DNA of 41,172 nt from an uncultured Pseudomonadota bacterium (GTDB taxonomy: Bacteria > Myxococcota_A > UBA796 > SXON01). Made by a program: the position numbers and the translations under genes. Of the stretch, positions 7,842 through 16,745 are shown piece by piece (the stretch's first letter is position 1; each line of letters begins with the position of its first letter). Below the pieces are notes generated by a model that worked only from the letters and a program-made list of their open reading frames with translations, was not told where the DNA came from and did no database searches. The stretch spans positions 1 to 41,172 of the forward strand of contig CAISIK010000214.1 in the NCBI GenBank assembly GCA_903885375.1, read 5' to 3'.

Positions 7842-8282
7842 ATGGCATTCACGAAACTGCTCGTTCCGATCGACTTCTCGGAGACCTCGCTGCACGCCCT
7901 GCGCCTCGCCATACACGTGGCGCGGCAGGGCAACACGCGGCTGCACCTGCTGCACGTGGGCACCATCCCCTACGTGGATGCCGGGCCGTTCGGCGCGAGC
8001 GTGCCGGCGCTGCTCATCGAGGCGAACAACCAGATGGCGATCGAAGCGAAGGTGGGGCTCGATCGGGTGGCGCGCGAGGAAGTACCGGCCGGCATGGAGG
8101 TGAGCACCGAGGTGCGCTCCGGGTTCCCCCCCGAGGAGATTCTCGACGAGGCGGCCGCCTGCAAGGCCGACCTCATCGTGCTGGGCACGCACGGCCGCAC
8201 CGGGCTGGAGCGGGTGGTGCTCGGCTCGGTGGCCGAGCGGGTCATCCGGGGCGCGAAGATCCCGGTGCTCACGACGCACTGA
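7842..8282 (+). CDS. UspA-family universal stress protein
   Basis: A 146-residue single-domain Usp protein. It opens with the usual beta strand and Asp (K-L-L-V-P-I-D-F-S-E) and ends with the nucleotide-binding signature G-T-H-G-R-T-G-(9 residues)-G-S-V-A-E-R-V-I near residues 116-136, followed by I-P-V-L-T. The G-2X-G-9X-G(S/T) motif predicts ATP binding. Usp proteins are cytoplasmic dimers linked to stress survival. ATG 7842 is chosen over a TTG 21 bases upstream because GGAG is spaced 5 bases before it and the family begins there. Its last 14 bases overlap the end of the convergent oxygenase gene. Confidence 0.9.
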   Translation: MAFTKLLVPIDFSETSLHALRLAIHVARQGNTRLHLLHVGTIPYVDAGPFGASVPALLIEANNQMAIEAKVGLDRVAREEVPAGMEVSTEVRSGFPPEEILDEAAACKADLIVLGTHGRTGLERVVLGSVAERVIRGAKIPVLTTH

Positions 8283-9165
8283 TCCACCAGCCGGAGAGCG
8301 TGCGGCGCTCGCGGCGGGTGGGCTCGACGCAGTGCCAGGTGAACGGGGTCGGCGCGAACAACAGGACGTCGCCAGCTTCGGGCAACCACCGATCGGACAC
8401 GGCGAGGCCCTCGCCTCTGGGCACGCCGAAGGCGATCGCGCCGCCATCGGCGGCGCGCCACCCGCGGTTGAGGCCGACCACCACGGTGCCGGCGTAGCTG
8501 GCGCCGTCGGGGTGGATGCCCATGGCCTCGCCGGGCGCGAGGTGCCAGGCGTTGAGGTGGAGTGGCCCGTCGAGCGTTCGGCCGAGGGCGATGCCGCAGG
8601 CGCGGCGAAACGCGGGCGCGTCCAGGGCGGCGCGGAGCGCACCGAGCGCTCCCCCCGTGGCTTCGCTCACGGGGGCGCGCTCCGCCTTCAAGAGCGCCGT
8701 CGCCAGCCGCTCGTGCTCGGCCGCGGCGGCTTGCGCCGCCGCGGCCCGCACGAGCGGCGTCGGGAACAGGCCGGGGAGGCGGAGCGGCGCGGGGCTCGTG
8801 AGCCCGCGTTCGAGGAGGCGGCGCCAGCGTTCGGGGCTGCGCCACGCGGGCGTCCAGGGGAGGCGAGCCGCGGCGGTAGCCGCGGCGAGCACGGTGGCGG
8901 CGTCGTGGGGCGCGGGCGTCGACGTGGAGGGCGAGGGGCGCAGGCGGGCGAACCAGGCCGCCCGGCGGAAGGCGTCGGTTTCGGGCGTGGCGCGGAGGTG
9001 CATCGTGTCGAGCCGGGCCAGCGCCTCGGGCTCGGCGGCGTCGAGCGCGGCCACCTCCGCCGCGGGGAGGACGAAGGCGCGCTCGAAGAGCGGGTCGACC
9101 AGCGTGACGCCCCCCGCCGCGTCGGCCTCCAGCATCACCTCGGGGCGGAGCGACCAGCGCGACAT
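8269..9165 (-). CDS. 2-oxoglutarate/Fe(II)-dependent oxygenase-like protein
   Basis: A 298-residue protein whose C-terminal part (about 195-298) has the iron-binding set of 2OG-Fe(II) oxygenases (prolyl hydroxylase-like): H218-P-D220 in M-G-I-H-P-D-G-A-S-Y, H278 in F-T-W-H-C-V-E-P, and an Arg ten residues on (R288 in R-R-T-L-S-G-W-W) for 2-oxoglutarate. G-G-A-I-A-F and A-G-D-V-L-L-F match the conserved strands between them. The N-terminal 190 residues are Ala/Arg-rich and not recognised. The longer frame to 9363 would overlap the SDR gene, so ATG 9165, ten bases after the SDR stop, is used. The pair probably forms one operon. Confidence 0.8.
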   Translation of the reverse strand: MSRWSLRPEVMLEADAAGGVTLVDPLFERAFVLPAAEVAALDAAEPEALARLDTMHLRATPETDAFRRAAWFARLRPSPSTSTPAPHDAATVLAAATAAARLPWTPAWRSPERWRRLLERGLTSPAPLRLPGLFPTPLVRAAAAQAAAAEHERLATALLKAERAPVSEATGGALGALRAALDAPAFRRACGIALGRTLDGPLHLNAWHLAPGEAMGIHPDGASYAGTVVVGLNRGWRAADGGAIAFGVPRGEGLAVSDRWLPEAGDVLLFAPTPFTWHCVEPTRRERRTLSGWWISAS

Positions 9166-9175
9166 GCGCGGCCGA

Positions 9176-10021
9176 CTACCGGCCGTGTCGTGCGGCCCAG
9201 CCCGGGTCGACCAGCTCGATCGACATCGGCGTGGGCTCCTTGTCGGGGTCGCAGCGGAAGGGGGTGAGGTCGGTGATGCCCTCCTCGGCGAGCACCTCCT
9301 CGTCGAGCCAGGCGCGGAAGGGGAGGCGATGCGGGTCGCGGCGCAGGAGCGCCACGGTGGCATCGGCGAGGATTTCGGGCTTGCGCCACTCGCCGGCCTC
9401 GCCCATGCCGAGGTTCTCGGTGGCGGCGGTGCGGATGCCGGTGACCGGCCAGAGCGCGCTCGCGCTGATGCCGGTGTCGCTCTCCTCGGCGTCGATCGCC
9501 ATGGCCAGTGCGGTCATTCCCCACTTCGACACGAGGTAGGGCGCCTTGCCCGGGAGCGCGTCGGTCACGATGGGGGGGGACATCATGAGGATGTGCCCGC
9601 CGCCGCGCTTCCGCATGTGCGGGATGGCGGCCCGGCTCATCGCGAAGGCGGCGCGCATGTTCACGCCGAAGACGAGGTCGAAGCGCTTCACCGTCCAGTC
9701 GGCGACCGGGCTCCAGAAGATGGCGCCGGCGTTGTTGATGAGGATGTCGATGCCGCCGAAGCGCTCGATGGTCGCGTCGACGAGGTTCGCGCAGGCCTGG
9801 CTGTCGCGGGCGTCGAAGGCGACCACGTGGGCCTCACCGCCGGCCGCCTCCACGGCGCGCGCGGTGTCAAGCAGGGTGCCCGGCAGGCGCGGGTCGGGGT
9901 CGATGGTCTTGGCGGCGAGCACGAGTTTGCAGCCCTCCCGCGCGAGCGCGATGGCGCAGGCGGCGCCCACGCCGCGGCTGGCGCCCGTCACGAGTACGAC
10001 CTTGTCCTTGAGCGTCCACAT
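9176..10021 (-). CDS. short-chain dehydrogenase/reductase (HSDL2-like)
   Basis: A 281-residue classical-type SDR: T-G-A-S-R-G-V-G (12-19) binds the cofactor, N-N-A-G is at 96-99, and the catalytic set is S148 with Y162-x-x-x-K166. The long insertion after the first beta strand (A-K-T-I-D-P-D-P-R-L-P-G-T-L) and the W-P-V-T-G-I-R-T-A-A stretch resemble HSDL2-type hydroxysteroid dehydrogenase-like proteins, so the substrate may be an acyl or sterol-like compound. That is inference. It starts at ATG 10021 with GGGGAGA upstream and a TACACT element, and leads an operon with the oxygenase gene. Confidence 0.9.
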   Translation of the reverse strand: MWTLKDKVVLVTGASRGVGAACAIALAREGCKLVLAAKTIDPDPRLPGTLLDTARAVEAAGGEAHVVAFDARDSQACANLVDATIERFGGIDILINNAGAIFWSPVADWTVKRFDLVFGVNMRAAFAMSRAAIPHMRKRGGGHILMMSPPIVTDALPGKAPYLVSKWGMTALAMAIDAEESDTGISASALWPVTGIRTAATENLGMGEAGEWRKPEILADATVALLRRDPHRLPFRAWLDEEVLAEEGITDLTPFRCDPDKEPTPMSIELVDPGWAARHGR

Positions 10022-10041
10022 CGCTGTCTCCCCGCCTCGCG

Positions 10042-10047
10042 AGTGTA
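10042..10047 (-). promoter_or_regulatory. TACACT -10-like element of SDR/oxygenase operon
   Basis: On the minus strand AATACACTCGCG gives TACACT, 20 bases before the ATG. A GGGGAGA Shine-Dalgarno lies in the resulting short leader. The same TACACTC occurs before the genes at 18332 and 36647. Confidence 0.45.
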
Positions 10048-10072
10048 TTCCGGCCGCCCCCCGGCCGACCCG

Positions 10073-11614
10073 TCAACCGCCGATGCCGTCGGTTTCCGGC
10101 GCGCGGCGCCTGCGGAGCAGGGCGGCGGCGAGGATCGTCGCCGCGGCCACCCAGCCGACGGCGTCGCTCACCCGCTCGTAGAGGGTGCCGCCGCGAAGGA
10201 GCCGGGCGGTGACGATGCGCTCTTCTGTTTCGAAGAGGCGGCCGAGCTGCTCCGGGCGGCCGGTGGCGTCGATCACGCCGGAGGGCCCGCTGTTGGTGGC
10301 GCGCACCATGTAGCGCCGGTGCTCCACGGCGCGCAGCCGCGCTTCGGACTGGTGGATCCAGGGCTCGGCGGTGTCGCCGAACCAGGCGTCGTTGGTGAGG
10401 TTCACCAGCAGGTCGGGGTCGGCGGCGGCCACCTGCGCGTTCACGTAGGTCGGCAGCGTGTCCTCGTAGCAGATGAGCGCCACGATGCGGTGGCCCGCCC
10501 ACTCCAGCGGCTGCACGCCCTCGCCGGCGGTGAAGGAGCGGGCGTGGCTCATGAGCTTGGCGAGCGCGGGGAAGACGTTCGCGAGGGGGGTGTACTCCCC
10601 GAAGGCGAGGAGCTCGTGTTTGTCGTACCGCCCGAGGATGCGACCATCCTGGTCGGAGAGCATCGCGCTGTTGTGGCGAACCTTCTGCGCATCCTCGGTG
10701 GCGCCGGCCCGCCAGGTGCGGACGCCGAAGAGGGTCGGGACGCCGAGCACGCCGGTGACCTGTTCGGGGAGCTTGGTGGGGTAGGTGTAGTCGTTGTAGG
10801 AGGTGTGCACCGCGGTTTCGGGCCAGAGCACGAGCTCCGCGCCGGCGCTCGCGAGGCGTTGGGTCGCGGCCTGCAGGTCGGGCACGACGGACTCGGCCCC
10901 CATCGGCAGGTTCGGCTGCACGAGCCCGATGCGCAGCTCGGGAGCCTCGGCCTGCCGCGCGCGCACGGCGTCGATCCGGTGCGTGCCCCACAACGCCGCG
11001 AGGGCGGGCACCACGAGACCGGCGACCACTGTGCCGATGGCGGGGCGACGACGGGCGTGGCGCGCGCGCCAGAGCTCGCCGAGGGCCACGCTTGGCAGGA
11101 GGATGGTGAGGTCGACGAGCAGGGGACCGCCGAGCTCGGCGGTCTGGAGGAGGGCGTCGTGGTCGCCCATGGAGGTGGCGAGGTTCCAGGTGAACAGGAG
11201 CGGGAAGGTCCACTCCAACGCCAGCACGGCGGCCACGAACGTGGGGGCGGCCGGCCAGCCGCGACGTTCCGCGCGGGCCGTGAGCCAGGTGGCGAGGCCG
11301 AGGCGGAGGCCGTGCCATGCGCTGAGGAGCAGCAGCGCGAGGACGGCCACGGGCGTGGGCAGCCCGCCGAAGTCGCGGATGGTGCCCACGAGCCACGAGA
11401 AGACGAGGGTGCTCGACACCAGCAGGGAGACCCAGCCGAGCAGCAAGGCCCGCCGCGGCGTTTGCCCGGCGAGGGCCACGTAGAGCGGCGCGAACGCGAG
11501 CAGGGTGCACGGCCACCAGCCCAACGGCGGGAAGCCGGGCGCGAACGCGACGCCGGACACGACGGCGAGGGCCAGGGCCGGGCGGAGGGGGAGGGCCGAG
11601 GGGGCGGGATTCAC
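10073..11614 (-). CDS. lnt: apolipoprotein N-acyltransferase
   Basis: A 513-residue inner-membrane enzyme that adds the third acyl chain to lipoproteins. About six N-terminal membrane segments (residues 10-210) precede the periplasmic nitrilase domain (about 225-480), and a last membrane segment sits near 488-503. The catalytic triad is present: E266 in W-P-E, K332 in Y-D-K-H-E-L and C382 in I-C-Y-E-D. The conserved P-F/A-F-G-E-Y and N-L-T-N-D-A-W-F-G blocks are also there. The start is GTG at 11614. It is divergent from tyrS with only 41 bases between. An intact lnt fits the many lipoproteins in this window, which would be triacylated. Confidence 0.97.
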   Translation of the reverse strand: MNPAPSALPLRPALALAVVSGVAFAPGFPPLGWWPCTLLAFAPLYVALAGQTPRRALLLGWVSLLVSSTLVFSWLVGTIRDFGGLPTPVAVLALLLLSAWHGLRLGLATWLTARAERRGWPAAPTFVAAVLALEWTFPLLFTWNLATSMGDHDALLQTAELGGPLLVDLTILLPSVALGELWRARHARRRPAIGTVVAGLVVPALAALWGTHRIDAVRARQAEAPELRIGLVQPNLPMGAESVVPDLQAATQRLASAGAELVLWPETAVHTSYNDYTYPTKLPEQVTGVLGVPTLFGVRTWRAGATEDAQKVRHNSAMLSDQDGRILGRYDKHELLAFGEYTPLANVFPALAKLMSHARSFTAGEGVQPLEWAGHRIVALICYEDTLPTYVNAQVAAADPDLLVNLTNDAWFGDTAEPWIHQSEARLRAVEHRRYMVRATNSGPSGVIDATGRPEQLGRLFETEERIVTARLLRGGTLYERVSDAVGWVAAATILAAALLRRRRAPETDGIGG

Positions 11615-11655
11615 CCGCGCGGCTTAGCATCGGGTCGAGTTCACGGGAACCCGGC

Positions 11656-12813
11656 ATGCATGTGCTCGACATCCTGAAGGAGCGCGGCTTCTTCAACCAG
11701 TGCACCGACGAGGCAGGGCTGCGCGAGCACCTCGGCACGCCCCGCACCTTCTACATCGGGTTCGACCCCACGGCCGACTCGCTCCACGTCGGCAGCCTCG
11801 TGCAGCTCATGGCAATGGCGTGGCTCTCCCGGGGCGGGCACCGGGCCATCGCCGTGGTGGGCGGCGGCACGGCCAAGGTGGGCGACCCCTCGGGCCGGGA
11901 CAGCACGCGCGACATCCTCGATGCCGAGCGGCTCGAGGCCAACAAGCGCGGCATCGCCGGGCAGATCTCGAAGTTCTGCGAGGGCAAGATGGTGGACAAC
12001 GCCGAGTGGCTCGATGGCCTCGGCTACATCGAGGTGCTCCGCACCATCGGCCGCCACTTCTCGGTCAACGACATGCTCCGCGCGGAGAGCGTGAAGCAGC
12101 GGCTCGAGCGCCAGCAGGGCCTCTCGTTCATCGAGTTCAACTACGTGCTCCTGCAGAGCTACGACTACCTCGAGCTGTACCGCCGCGAGGGGTGCACGCT
12201 GCAGGTCGGCGGCGGCGACCAGTGGTACAACATCATTTCGGGAATGGACCTCATTCGTCGCCTCGAAGGCGGACATTCGTTCGGGCTCACCACGCCGCTG
12301 CTCACCACGGCGACCGGGGCCAAGATGGGGAAGACGGCGGCGGGGGCCGTTTGGCTGAGCCCAGAGCGGGTCACCCCGTACGACTACTACCAGTACTGGA
12401 TCAACGTGGACGACCGCGATGTCCAGCGCTTCCTCCGCCTCTTTACCTTCCTGCCGGTGGCCGAATGCGACGTGGCCGACATCCGGGCGGCGAAGCGGCT
12501 GCTCGCGCGGGAAGCCACGGCCGTGGTGCACGGGCAGGAGGCGGCGGAGGCGGCCGAGGCGGCGGCGCTGGCGGCGTTCGCGGGCGGCGTGAGCGCGGAC
12601 ATGCCCACCGTGGCGGTCAACTTCCCGGTGGGGGTGCTGGCTGCGCTGGTGGCCACGGGCGTGGTCTCCAGCAACAGCGAGGCCCGGCGGATGGTGGAGG
12701 GCAACGCGGTGCGGTTCGGCGACGAGCGCATCACCGACCCCAAGCACAGCCTCACCGAGCCTGGCGTGCTGTGGGCCGGCAAGAAGAAGCCCTTCCGGAT
12801 CGAGCCGGCCTGA
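11656..12813 (+). CDS. tyrS: tyrosyl-tRNA synthetase
   Basis: A 385-residue class I synthetase that charges tRNA-Tyr. The HIGH-type motif is H44-V-G-S in D-P-T-A-D-S-L-H-V-G-S-L, and the KMSKS loop is K223-M-G-K-T. Tyrosine-binding blocks are visible in F-N-Y-V-L-L-Q-S-Y-D-Y and L-Q-V-G-G-G-D-Q-W-Y-N. The C-terminal 65 residues are an S4-like RNA-binding domain (S-N-S-E-A-R-R-M-V-E-G-N-A-V). It begins ATG at 11656, and its TGA shares one base with the ATG of the downstream methyltransferase gene (TGATG), so the two are probably co-translated. Confidence 0.97.
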   Translation: MHVLDILKERGFFNQCTDEAGLREHLGTPRTFYIGFDPTADSLHVGSLVQLMAMAWLSRGGHRAIAVVGGGTAKVGDPSGRDSTRDILDAERLEANKRGIAGQISKFCEGKMVDNAEWLDGLGYIEVLRTIGRHFSVNDMLRAESVKQRLERQQGLSFIEFNYVLLQSYDYLELYRREGCTLQVGGGDQWYNIISGMDLIRRLEGGHSFGLTTPLLTTATGAKMGKTAAGAVWLSPERVTPYDYYQYWINVDDRDVQRFLRLFTFLPVAECDVADIRAAKRLLAREATAVVHGQEAAEAAEAAALAAFAGGVSADMPTVAVNFPVGVLAALVATGVVSSNSEARRMVEGNAVRFGDERITDPKHSLTEPGVLWAGKKKPFRIEPA

Positions 12814-13541
12814 TGCCGCCGCTCCGTCGGGAGGATGCCCTCTTCGCCTGGTTCGAGAAGTTGCACGGGCCCGAGTGGGGCAGCGTGCTCGACGCGGGCA
12901 CGGGCGACCACTCGCTCACCTGGCTGCACAGCATCGCGCCACGGTCGCTGACGGCCGTGACCGTGGAGAACTGGCGACTCCCCTCGCTCAAGAGCATCGC
13001 ACCCGACGTGCGGCTCGTGCTCGGCCAGTGGACCGACCCGGCGCTCCTCGCGGGCGAACGTTTCGACGTGGTGCTCGCCGACTACGTCATCGGCGCGATC
13101 GACGGGCACGCGCCCTACTTCCAGTACGGCTTTCTCGAGCGCATCCGGCCGCACGTGGCCGACCGCCTCTACCTCGTGGGCCTCGAGCCCCCCCCGCGCG
13201 ATGGCAGCGTGCTCGACGAGGTCTGCCGCCTCCGCGATGCCGCCATCCTCCTCGCCGGGCATCGCTGCTACCGCGAATACCCCCGCGAGCTGGTGCTCTC
13301 CTGGGTGGGAGCCGCGGGCTTCGAGGTGATGGACAGCCAGTCCTTCACCAACCGCCTCGGCGAACGCTTCGTGAACGGCCAGCTCGACGTGGCCGTGCGC
13401 AAGCTCCCGTACTTCCACGACCGCACGGTGGCCGCGGCCTTCGAGCAGCACATCGCCGAGCTGCGGGCGCGCGCGCTCGCGGCGGTGCCGATGTCGTGGG
13501 GGTCGGACTGGGTGATCGCGGCGAAGGTGCGCGGGGGCTGA
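12813..13541 (+). CDS. SAM-dependent methyltransferase-like protein
   Basis: A 242-residue class I methyltransferase-like protein. The SAM-binding motif I is V-L-D-A-G-T-G-D (about 25-32), an acidic residue follows the second strand (V-T-V-E-N), and F-D-V-V-L-A-D-Y near 85-92 fits motif II. The C-terminal half (Y-R-E-Y-P-R-E-L-V...G-F-E-V-M-D) has the late strands of the fold. Substrate cannot be told. It overlaps tyrS by one base and ends 5 bases from the convergent GGDEF-EAL gene, with a hairpin across both stops. Confidence 0.75.
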   Translation: MPPLRREDALFAWFEKLHGPEWGSVLDAGTGDHSLTWLHSIAPRSLTAVTVENWRLPSLKSIAPDVRLVLGQWTDPALLAGERFDVVLADYVIGAIDGHAPYFQYGFLERIRPHVADRLYLVGLEPPPRDGSVLDEVCRLRDAAILLAGHRCYREYPRELVLSWVGAAGFEVMDSQSFTNRLGERFVNGQLDVAVRKLPYFHDRTVAAAFEQHIAELRARALAAVPMSWGSDWVIAAKVRGG

Positions 13542-13552
13542 GCGGCTCAGCC
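13536..13552. terminator. palindromic hairpin spanning two convergent stop codons
   Basis: GGCTGAG-CGG-CTCAGCC: 7-bp perfect arms, 3-base loop. The left arm contains the TGA of the methyltransferase gene and the right arm the TGA (as TCA) of the GGDEF-EAL gene. It could act on transcripts from both sides. No T tract follows, so it is not a classic intrinsic terminator. Confidence 0.4.
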
Positions 13553-15508
13553 GGGCTGGTTCCGCAGGAGCTCGATCGCCTCGTCGGCGGTGGCGGGGTG
13601 CGCGAACAGGTAGCCCTGCGCGTAGTGGCAGCCGAGCTCCAGCATGCAGGCGCGCTCCTCCTCCGACTCCACCCCTTCCGCGACCACCTGCATGCCCACA
13701 GCGCGGGTGATGCCCACGAGGCCGCGCACGATCTCCGCGGTGGTTCGGTCGGTGACGGCCGCGCTGGTGAAGGAGGGGTCGATCTTCACGCAGCGCACCG
13801 GGAAGGTCCGGAGGTGGACGAGCGAGGACCAGCCGGTGCCGAAGTCATCGAGCGCAAAGCCCACGCCGAGGCTGCGGAAGCGCTCCATCACCTGGACCAT
13901 TTCGTCGGGGCGATGGATGAGCGCCGTCTCGGTGATCTCGATGTTCAGCATGTTGGCCGAGAGGCCGGAGGTGCGCCGGAGCACCTCCACCATCTGCTCG
14001 AAGCGCTGGTCGTGCAGGAGCCGGGCGTTGGCGTTCACGTTCATCACGAAGTCGTCGGGAACGAGCGCGCTCCGGCGAGCCGCGAGCAGCCAGGTGACCG
14101 CCTGCCCCACCACGAAGAGGCCGAGGTCGGTGCCCACCCCGAGCTCGTCGGCGAGGTCGACGATCTGCCCGGGCTTTACGGCCCCGAACTCGGGATGATG
14201 CCAGCGGACGAGGGCCTCCATGCCCACCACGCGGCCCGACGCGAGCTCCACGATCGGCTGGAAGAGCACGCGCAGGGCGTTTCGACGCAGCGCCGCCGGC
14301 AGGGCCGCCGCCAGCGTGCTGGCACGGTGCATCCGGGCGCGCATTTCGCTGTCGGCCACCTTGTGGCCGGAGCCGCCATCGAGGCGCGCGGAGTACATCG
14401 CGGTGTCCGCATCGCGGATGAGCGCGTCGATGTTGCCGCTGGTGTCGCCCATGACCGCGCCGACCGTGCCCGAGATGTGCAGCGTGAGGGCGCCTAGCGG
14501 GAACGGTGTGGCCAGCGCCCGCTCCACCCGCTGGGCGGCCGCGATCATGTGCTGCTCGGTGCCCACGGGCTCGAGCAGGAGCCCGAACTCATCGCCGCCG
14601 AGGCGTGCCACGTTGTCGCCGGGGCGGACGGCGGCGAGGAGGCGGGTGGCCACGCTACGGAGGAGGTCGTCGCCCACCTCGTGCCCGTACTGGTCGTTGA
14701 CCTGCTTGAACTTCCGCAGGTCAACGTAGAGCACGGCGAAGTTCGCGACGGCGCCGCGGCGAGCGCGCGAAGCGGCCTGCTGCATGCGCTCCACGAAGGC
14801 GCGGCGGTTGAGCAGGTTGGTGAGGGGATCGCGGCTGGCGAGGTGCACGAGGCGCTCCTCGGCGTCCTTTCGATCCTGGATGTCGTACAGGCCGCCCGCC
14901 ACGCGCTCCGGGCGGCCATCGGGCCCGCAGTAGATCGTGGCGCGGAGCTGGACCCAGCGCCACTGCCCCGATGGGTCGCGCAGCCGCAGCTCCTCCGAAC
15001 GCTGGTCGCGGGGGCCTTCCGGCTGGCTGCGGAGCGTGTCGGTGACGCGCAGCACATCGTCGGGGTGGGTGATGCGTCGGAGCGCCGTGAGCGTGGTTTC
15101 CTGGCTGGGCACCGCCACCAGCTCGAGGCAGCGCGGCGAGAGGAGGACGTGGCCCGTGGCCAGCTCCAACTCCCAGAGCCCCACGTTGGCGCCGCGGATG
15201 GCGCGGTCGAAGCGGGCATCCCGCTCGGTGGGCCGGCCGCGTGCGGAGCCCGTGGCCTCGCGGCGAAGGATGACGCTGTGGGCGCGGTCGCCGGCTTCAT
15301 CGTGGAGCAGGAGGCGGCGTACGCCCCGTGCCGGGAGGGGCGGCGCCGGCTTCCCGATCACCTCGTCGGGGCGTTGTCCGGTCAGGCGGGACCACGCCGG
15401 GTTCACGAATACGCAGATGCCGTCGGCGTCGTGGACCTCCGCGGCGTCATCGACGTAGAGCAGCACCCGCACGAGCGCGCTGAGCGAGGAGGGGGGGCGC
15501 ACGACCAT
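13547..15508 (-). CDS. PAS-GGDEF-EAL c-di-GMP enzyme
   Basis: A 653-residue cytoplasmic protein with a PAS-like region (1-70), a PAS/PAC domain (about 100-215), a GGDEF domain (about 220-385) and an EAL domain (about 400-650). The cyclase site is intact (G304-G-D-E-F), with an inhibitory RxxD site (R295-P-G-D) exactly five residues before it. The phosphodiesterase motifs are also intact: E431-A-L, E-I-T-E-T, D554-D-F-G-T-G and K-I-D-P-S. So both making and breaking c-di-GMP are possible, with the PAS domains as sensors. ATG 15508 is chosen because the longer frame runs into the DUF2330 gene. That gene ends 8 bases upstream, which suggests a shared transcript. Confidence 0.93.
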   Translation of the reverse strand: MVVRPPSSLSALVRVLLYVDDAAEVHDADGICVFVNPAWSRLTGQRPDEVIGKPAPPLPARGVRRLLLHDEAGDRAHSVILRREATGSARGRPTERDARFDRAIRGANVGLWELELATGHVLLSPRCLELVAVPSQETTLTALRRITHPDDVLRVTDTLRSQPEGPRDQRSEELRLRDPSGQWRWVQLRATIYCGPDGRPERVAGGLYDIQDRKDAEERLVHLASRDPLTNLLNRRAFVERMQQAASRARRGAVANFAVLYVDLRKFKQVNDQYGHEVGDDLLRSVATRLLAAVRPGDNVARLGGDEFGLLLEPVGTEQHMIAAAQRVERALATPFPLGALTLHISGTVGAVMGDTSGNIDALIRDADTAMYSARLDGGSGHKVADSEMRARMHRASTLAAALPAALRRNALRVLFQPIVELASGRVVGMEALVRWHHPEFGAVKPGQIVDLADELGVGTDLGLFVVGQAVTWLLAARRSALVPDDFVMNVNANARLLHDQRFEQMVEVLRRTSGLSANMLNIEITETALIHRPDEMVQVMERFRSLGVGFALDDFGTGWSSLVHLRTFPVRCVKIDPSFTSAAVTDRTTAEIVRGLVGITRAVGMQVVAEGVESEEERACMLELGCHYAQGYLFAHPATADEAIELLRNQPG

Positions 15509-15516
15509 GCCGGGCG

Positions 15517-16635
15517 CTACCGCGGCACGCGGCGGCGACGCCACAGCATGAACCCGAAGGAAGCGAGCCCCGCGGCCACCACGGCGCCCTCGCCCTCGTA
15601 GCTCTCCTGCCAGGTGGCCTCGGCCATCATGTAGATCACGGTGTCGGCCTGCACGTTGTCGCCACTCTCGCTGAAGACGGGATCGGAATTGTACGTAGAC
15701 GGCGTGAGGTAGCTGTCGAATCGGGTGAGCCACCGGCCCTCGTGGGAGCCCGACCAGGTCATCCACATTCCCGGCTTCGTGTCACCGTAAGCGAGGAGCA
15801 ACGTGAGCCAGGCGCCCTCGGCGGAGGCGTAGTCCACCGTGACGACATCCCAGGTGTGGCCGTCCTTCTCGTCCGGGTTCTCCGGTGCGGACCAGCCTCC
15901 GGAGAGCTCGGCGCGGCTGTCGGCGAGCACGTAGGTTTCGGTGTGGACGTGATCCACCGTGGAGGTCTGCCCGAGGCGACCGGGGAAGATGGCGTGCAGC
16001 GCGCCGTCGGCCGCCTTGCCGTAGCGGATGCGGAGCGGGTCGAGCGCCACGGGGGCGCTGGCGTCGGGCTCCGAGGGGGCGTAGCGCACCGCCACGAAGG
16101 CCCAGTCGAGCGGGTCCTCCACGTAGGCCGTGACGGCCGTGCTGATCATGCTGCCGTCGTAGCCGTGCTCGTCGAGCCACGTCAGGAGCGAGCCGGCGTC
16201 GGTGGCGCTCAGGGTGGTGTATTCGTAGTCGCCGGCGAAGCCGGTTCCGGTCACGGTGACCCCGCCAGTGTCGGAGCCGCCCACGCGGTCGTTCAGCGCG
16301 CCATCGCCGCCCTTGGTGCCCTGTGCCCCGCAGCCACACCCGGACGCATCATCGCTGGCGGGATCGACCTCCACCTGCGGCGCGCTGGCCTCCTGCAGGG
16401 CCGCGAGCAGCTCGGCGTCGCCCTCCTCGACCGCGAGGACCTCGCCGGGCACCGCGATCACCCACGCGAAGTCGGCGGCGTTGCCGCTGTAGCGGGCGGC
16501 GTAGGTGACCTCGATCTCCTCGGCCCCGATGTCGAAGAGCGCCTGCTGCGCGTCGGAGGAAGTGAGGCTGCCCGCCTCGGGCACGAAGCCCCCGCAGGCC
16601 CAGGCGGGGGTCAGGAGAGGGAGCAGGAGCAGCAT
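15517..16635 (-). CDS. DUF2330-type exported protein with C-terminal membrane anchor
   Basis: A 372-residue protein with a short uncharged signal (MLLLLPLLTPAWA) followed at once by C-G-G-F-V-P, the usual opening of DUF2330 proteins, which are found widely in Myxococcota-like genomes. Function is unknown. The body is beta-rich with many aromatic residues. A flexible insert near residues 112-145 contains G-C-G-C-G and D-T-G-G, resembling the linkers of MYXO-CTERM proteins. The C-terminus has a membrane helix (about 346-366) and an Arg-rich tail. ATG 16635 is preferred because the upstream extension lacks a signal-like sequence and CATCAT lies 6 bases before it. Confidence 0.75.
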   Translation of the reverse strand: MLLLLPLLTPAWACGGFVPEAGSLTSSDAQQALFDIGAEEIEVTYAARYSGNAADFAWVIAVPGEVLAVEEGDAELLAALQEASAPQVEVDPASDDASGCGCGAQGTKGGDGALNDRVGGSDTGGVTVTGTGFAGDYEYTTLSATDAGSLLTWLDEHGYDGSMISTAVTAYVEDPLDWAFVAVRYAPSEPDASAPVALDPLRIRYGKAADGALHAIFPGRLGQTSTVDHVHTETYVLADSRAELSGGWSAPENPDEKDGHTWDVVTVDYASAEGAWLTLLLAYGDTKPGMWMTWSGSHEGRWLTRFDSYLTPSTYNSDPVFSESGDNVQADTVIYMMAEATWQESYEGEGAVVAAGLASFGFMLWRRRRVPR

Positions 16636-16641
16636 GGAAAG

Positions 16642-16647
16642 ATGATG
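16642..16647 (-). promoter_or_regulatory. CATCAT -10-like element, leaderless start of DUF2330 gene
   Basis: CATCAT is followed by CTTTCC and the ATG at 16635. It matches the -10 consensus at four of six positions, with the same 6-base spacing as the other leaderless starts, and there is no Shine-Dalgarno. Confidence 0.35.
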
Positions 16648-16745
16648 CCACGTCGGCGCCGCGATGCGCGGCGTTTTCCCGCTGGACCCCGAAACGGGTT
16701 GCGGCGCATCGCCCCACCTCCCGTTCATGATAGCCGCCGCGGATC

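Noticed and set aside
8516..11677. Very long open frame antisense to the oxygenase, SDR and lnt genes
   Set aside because: It is antisense to three recognisable genes, has a low-complexity Gly/Ala/Arg/Glu/His composition and matches no family. High GC content makes such shadow frames common.
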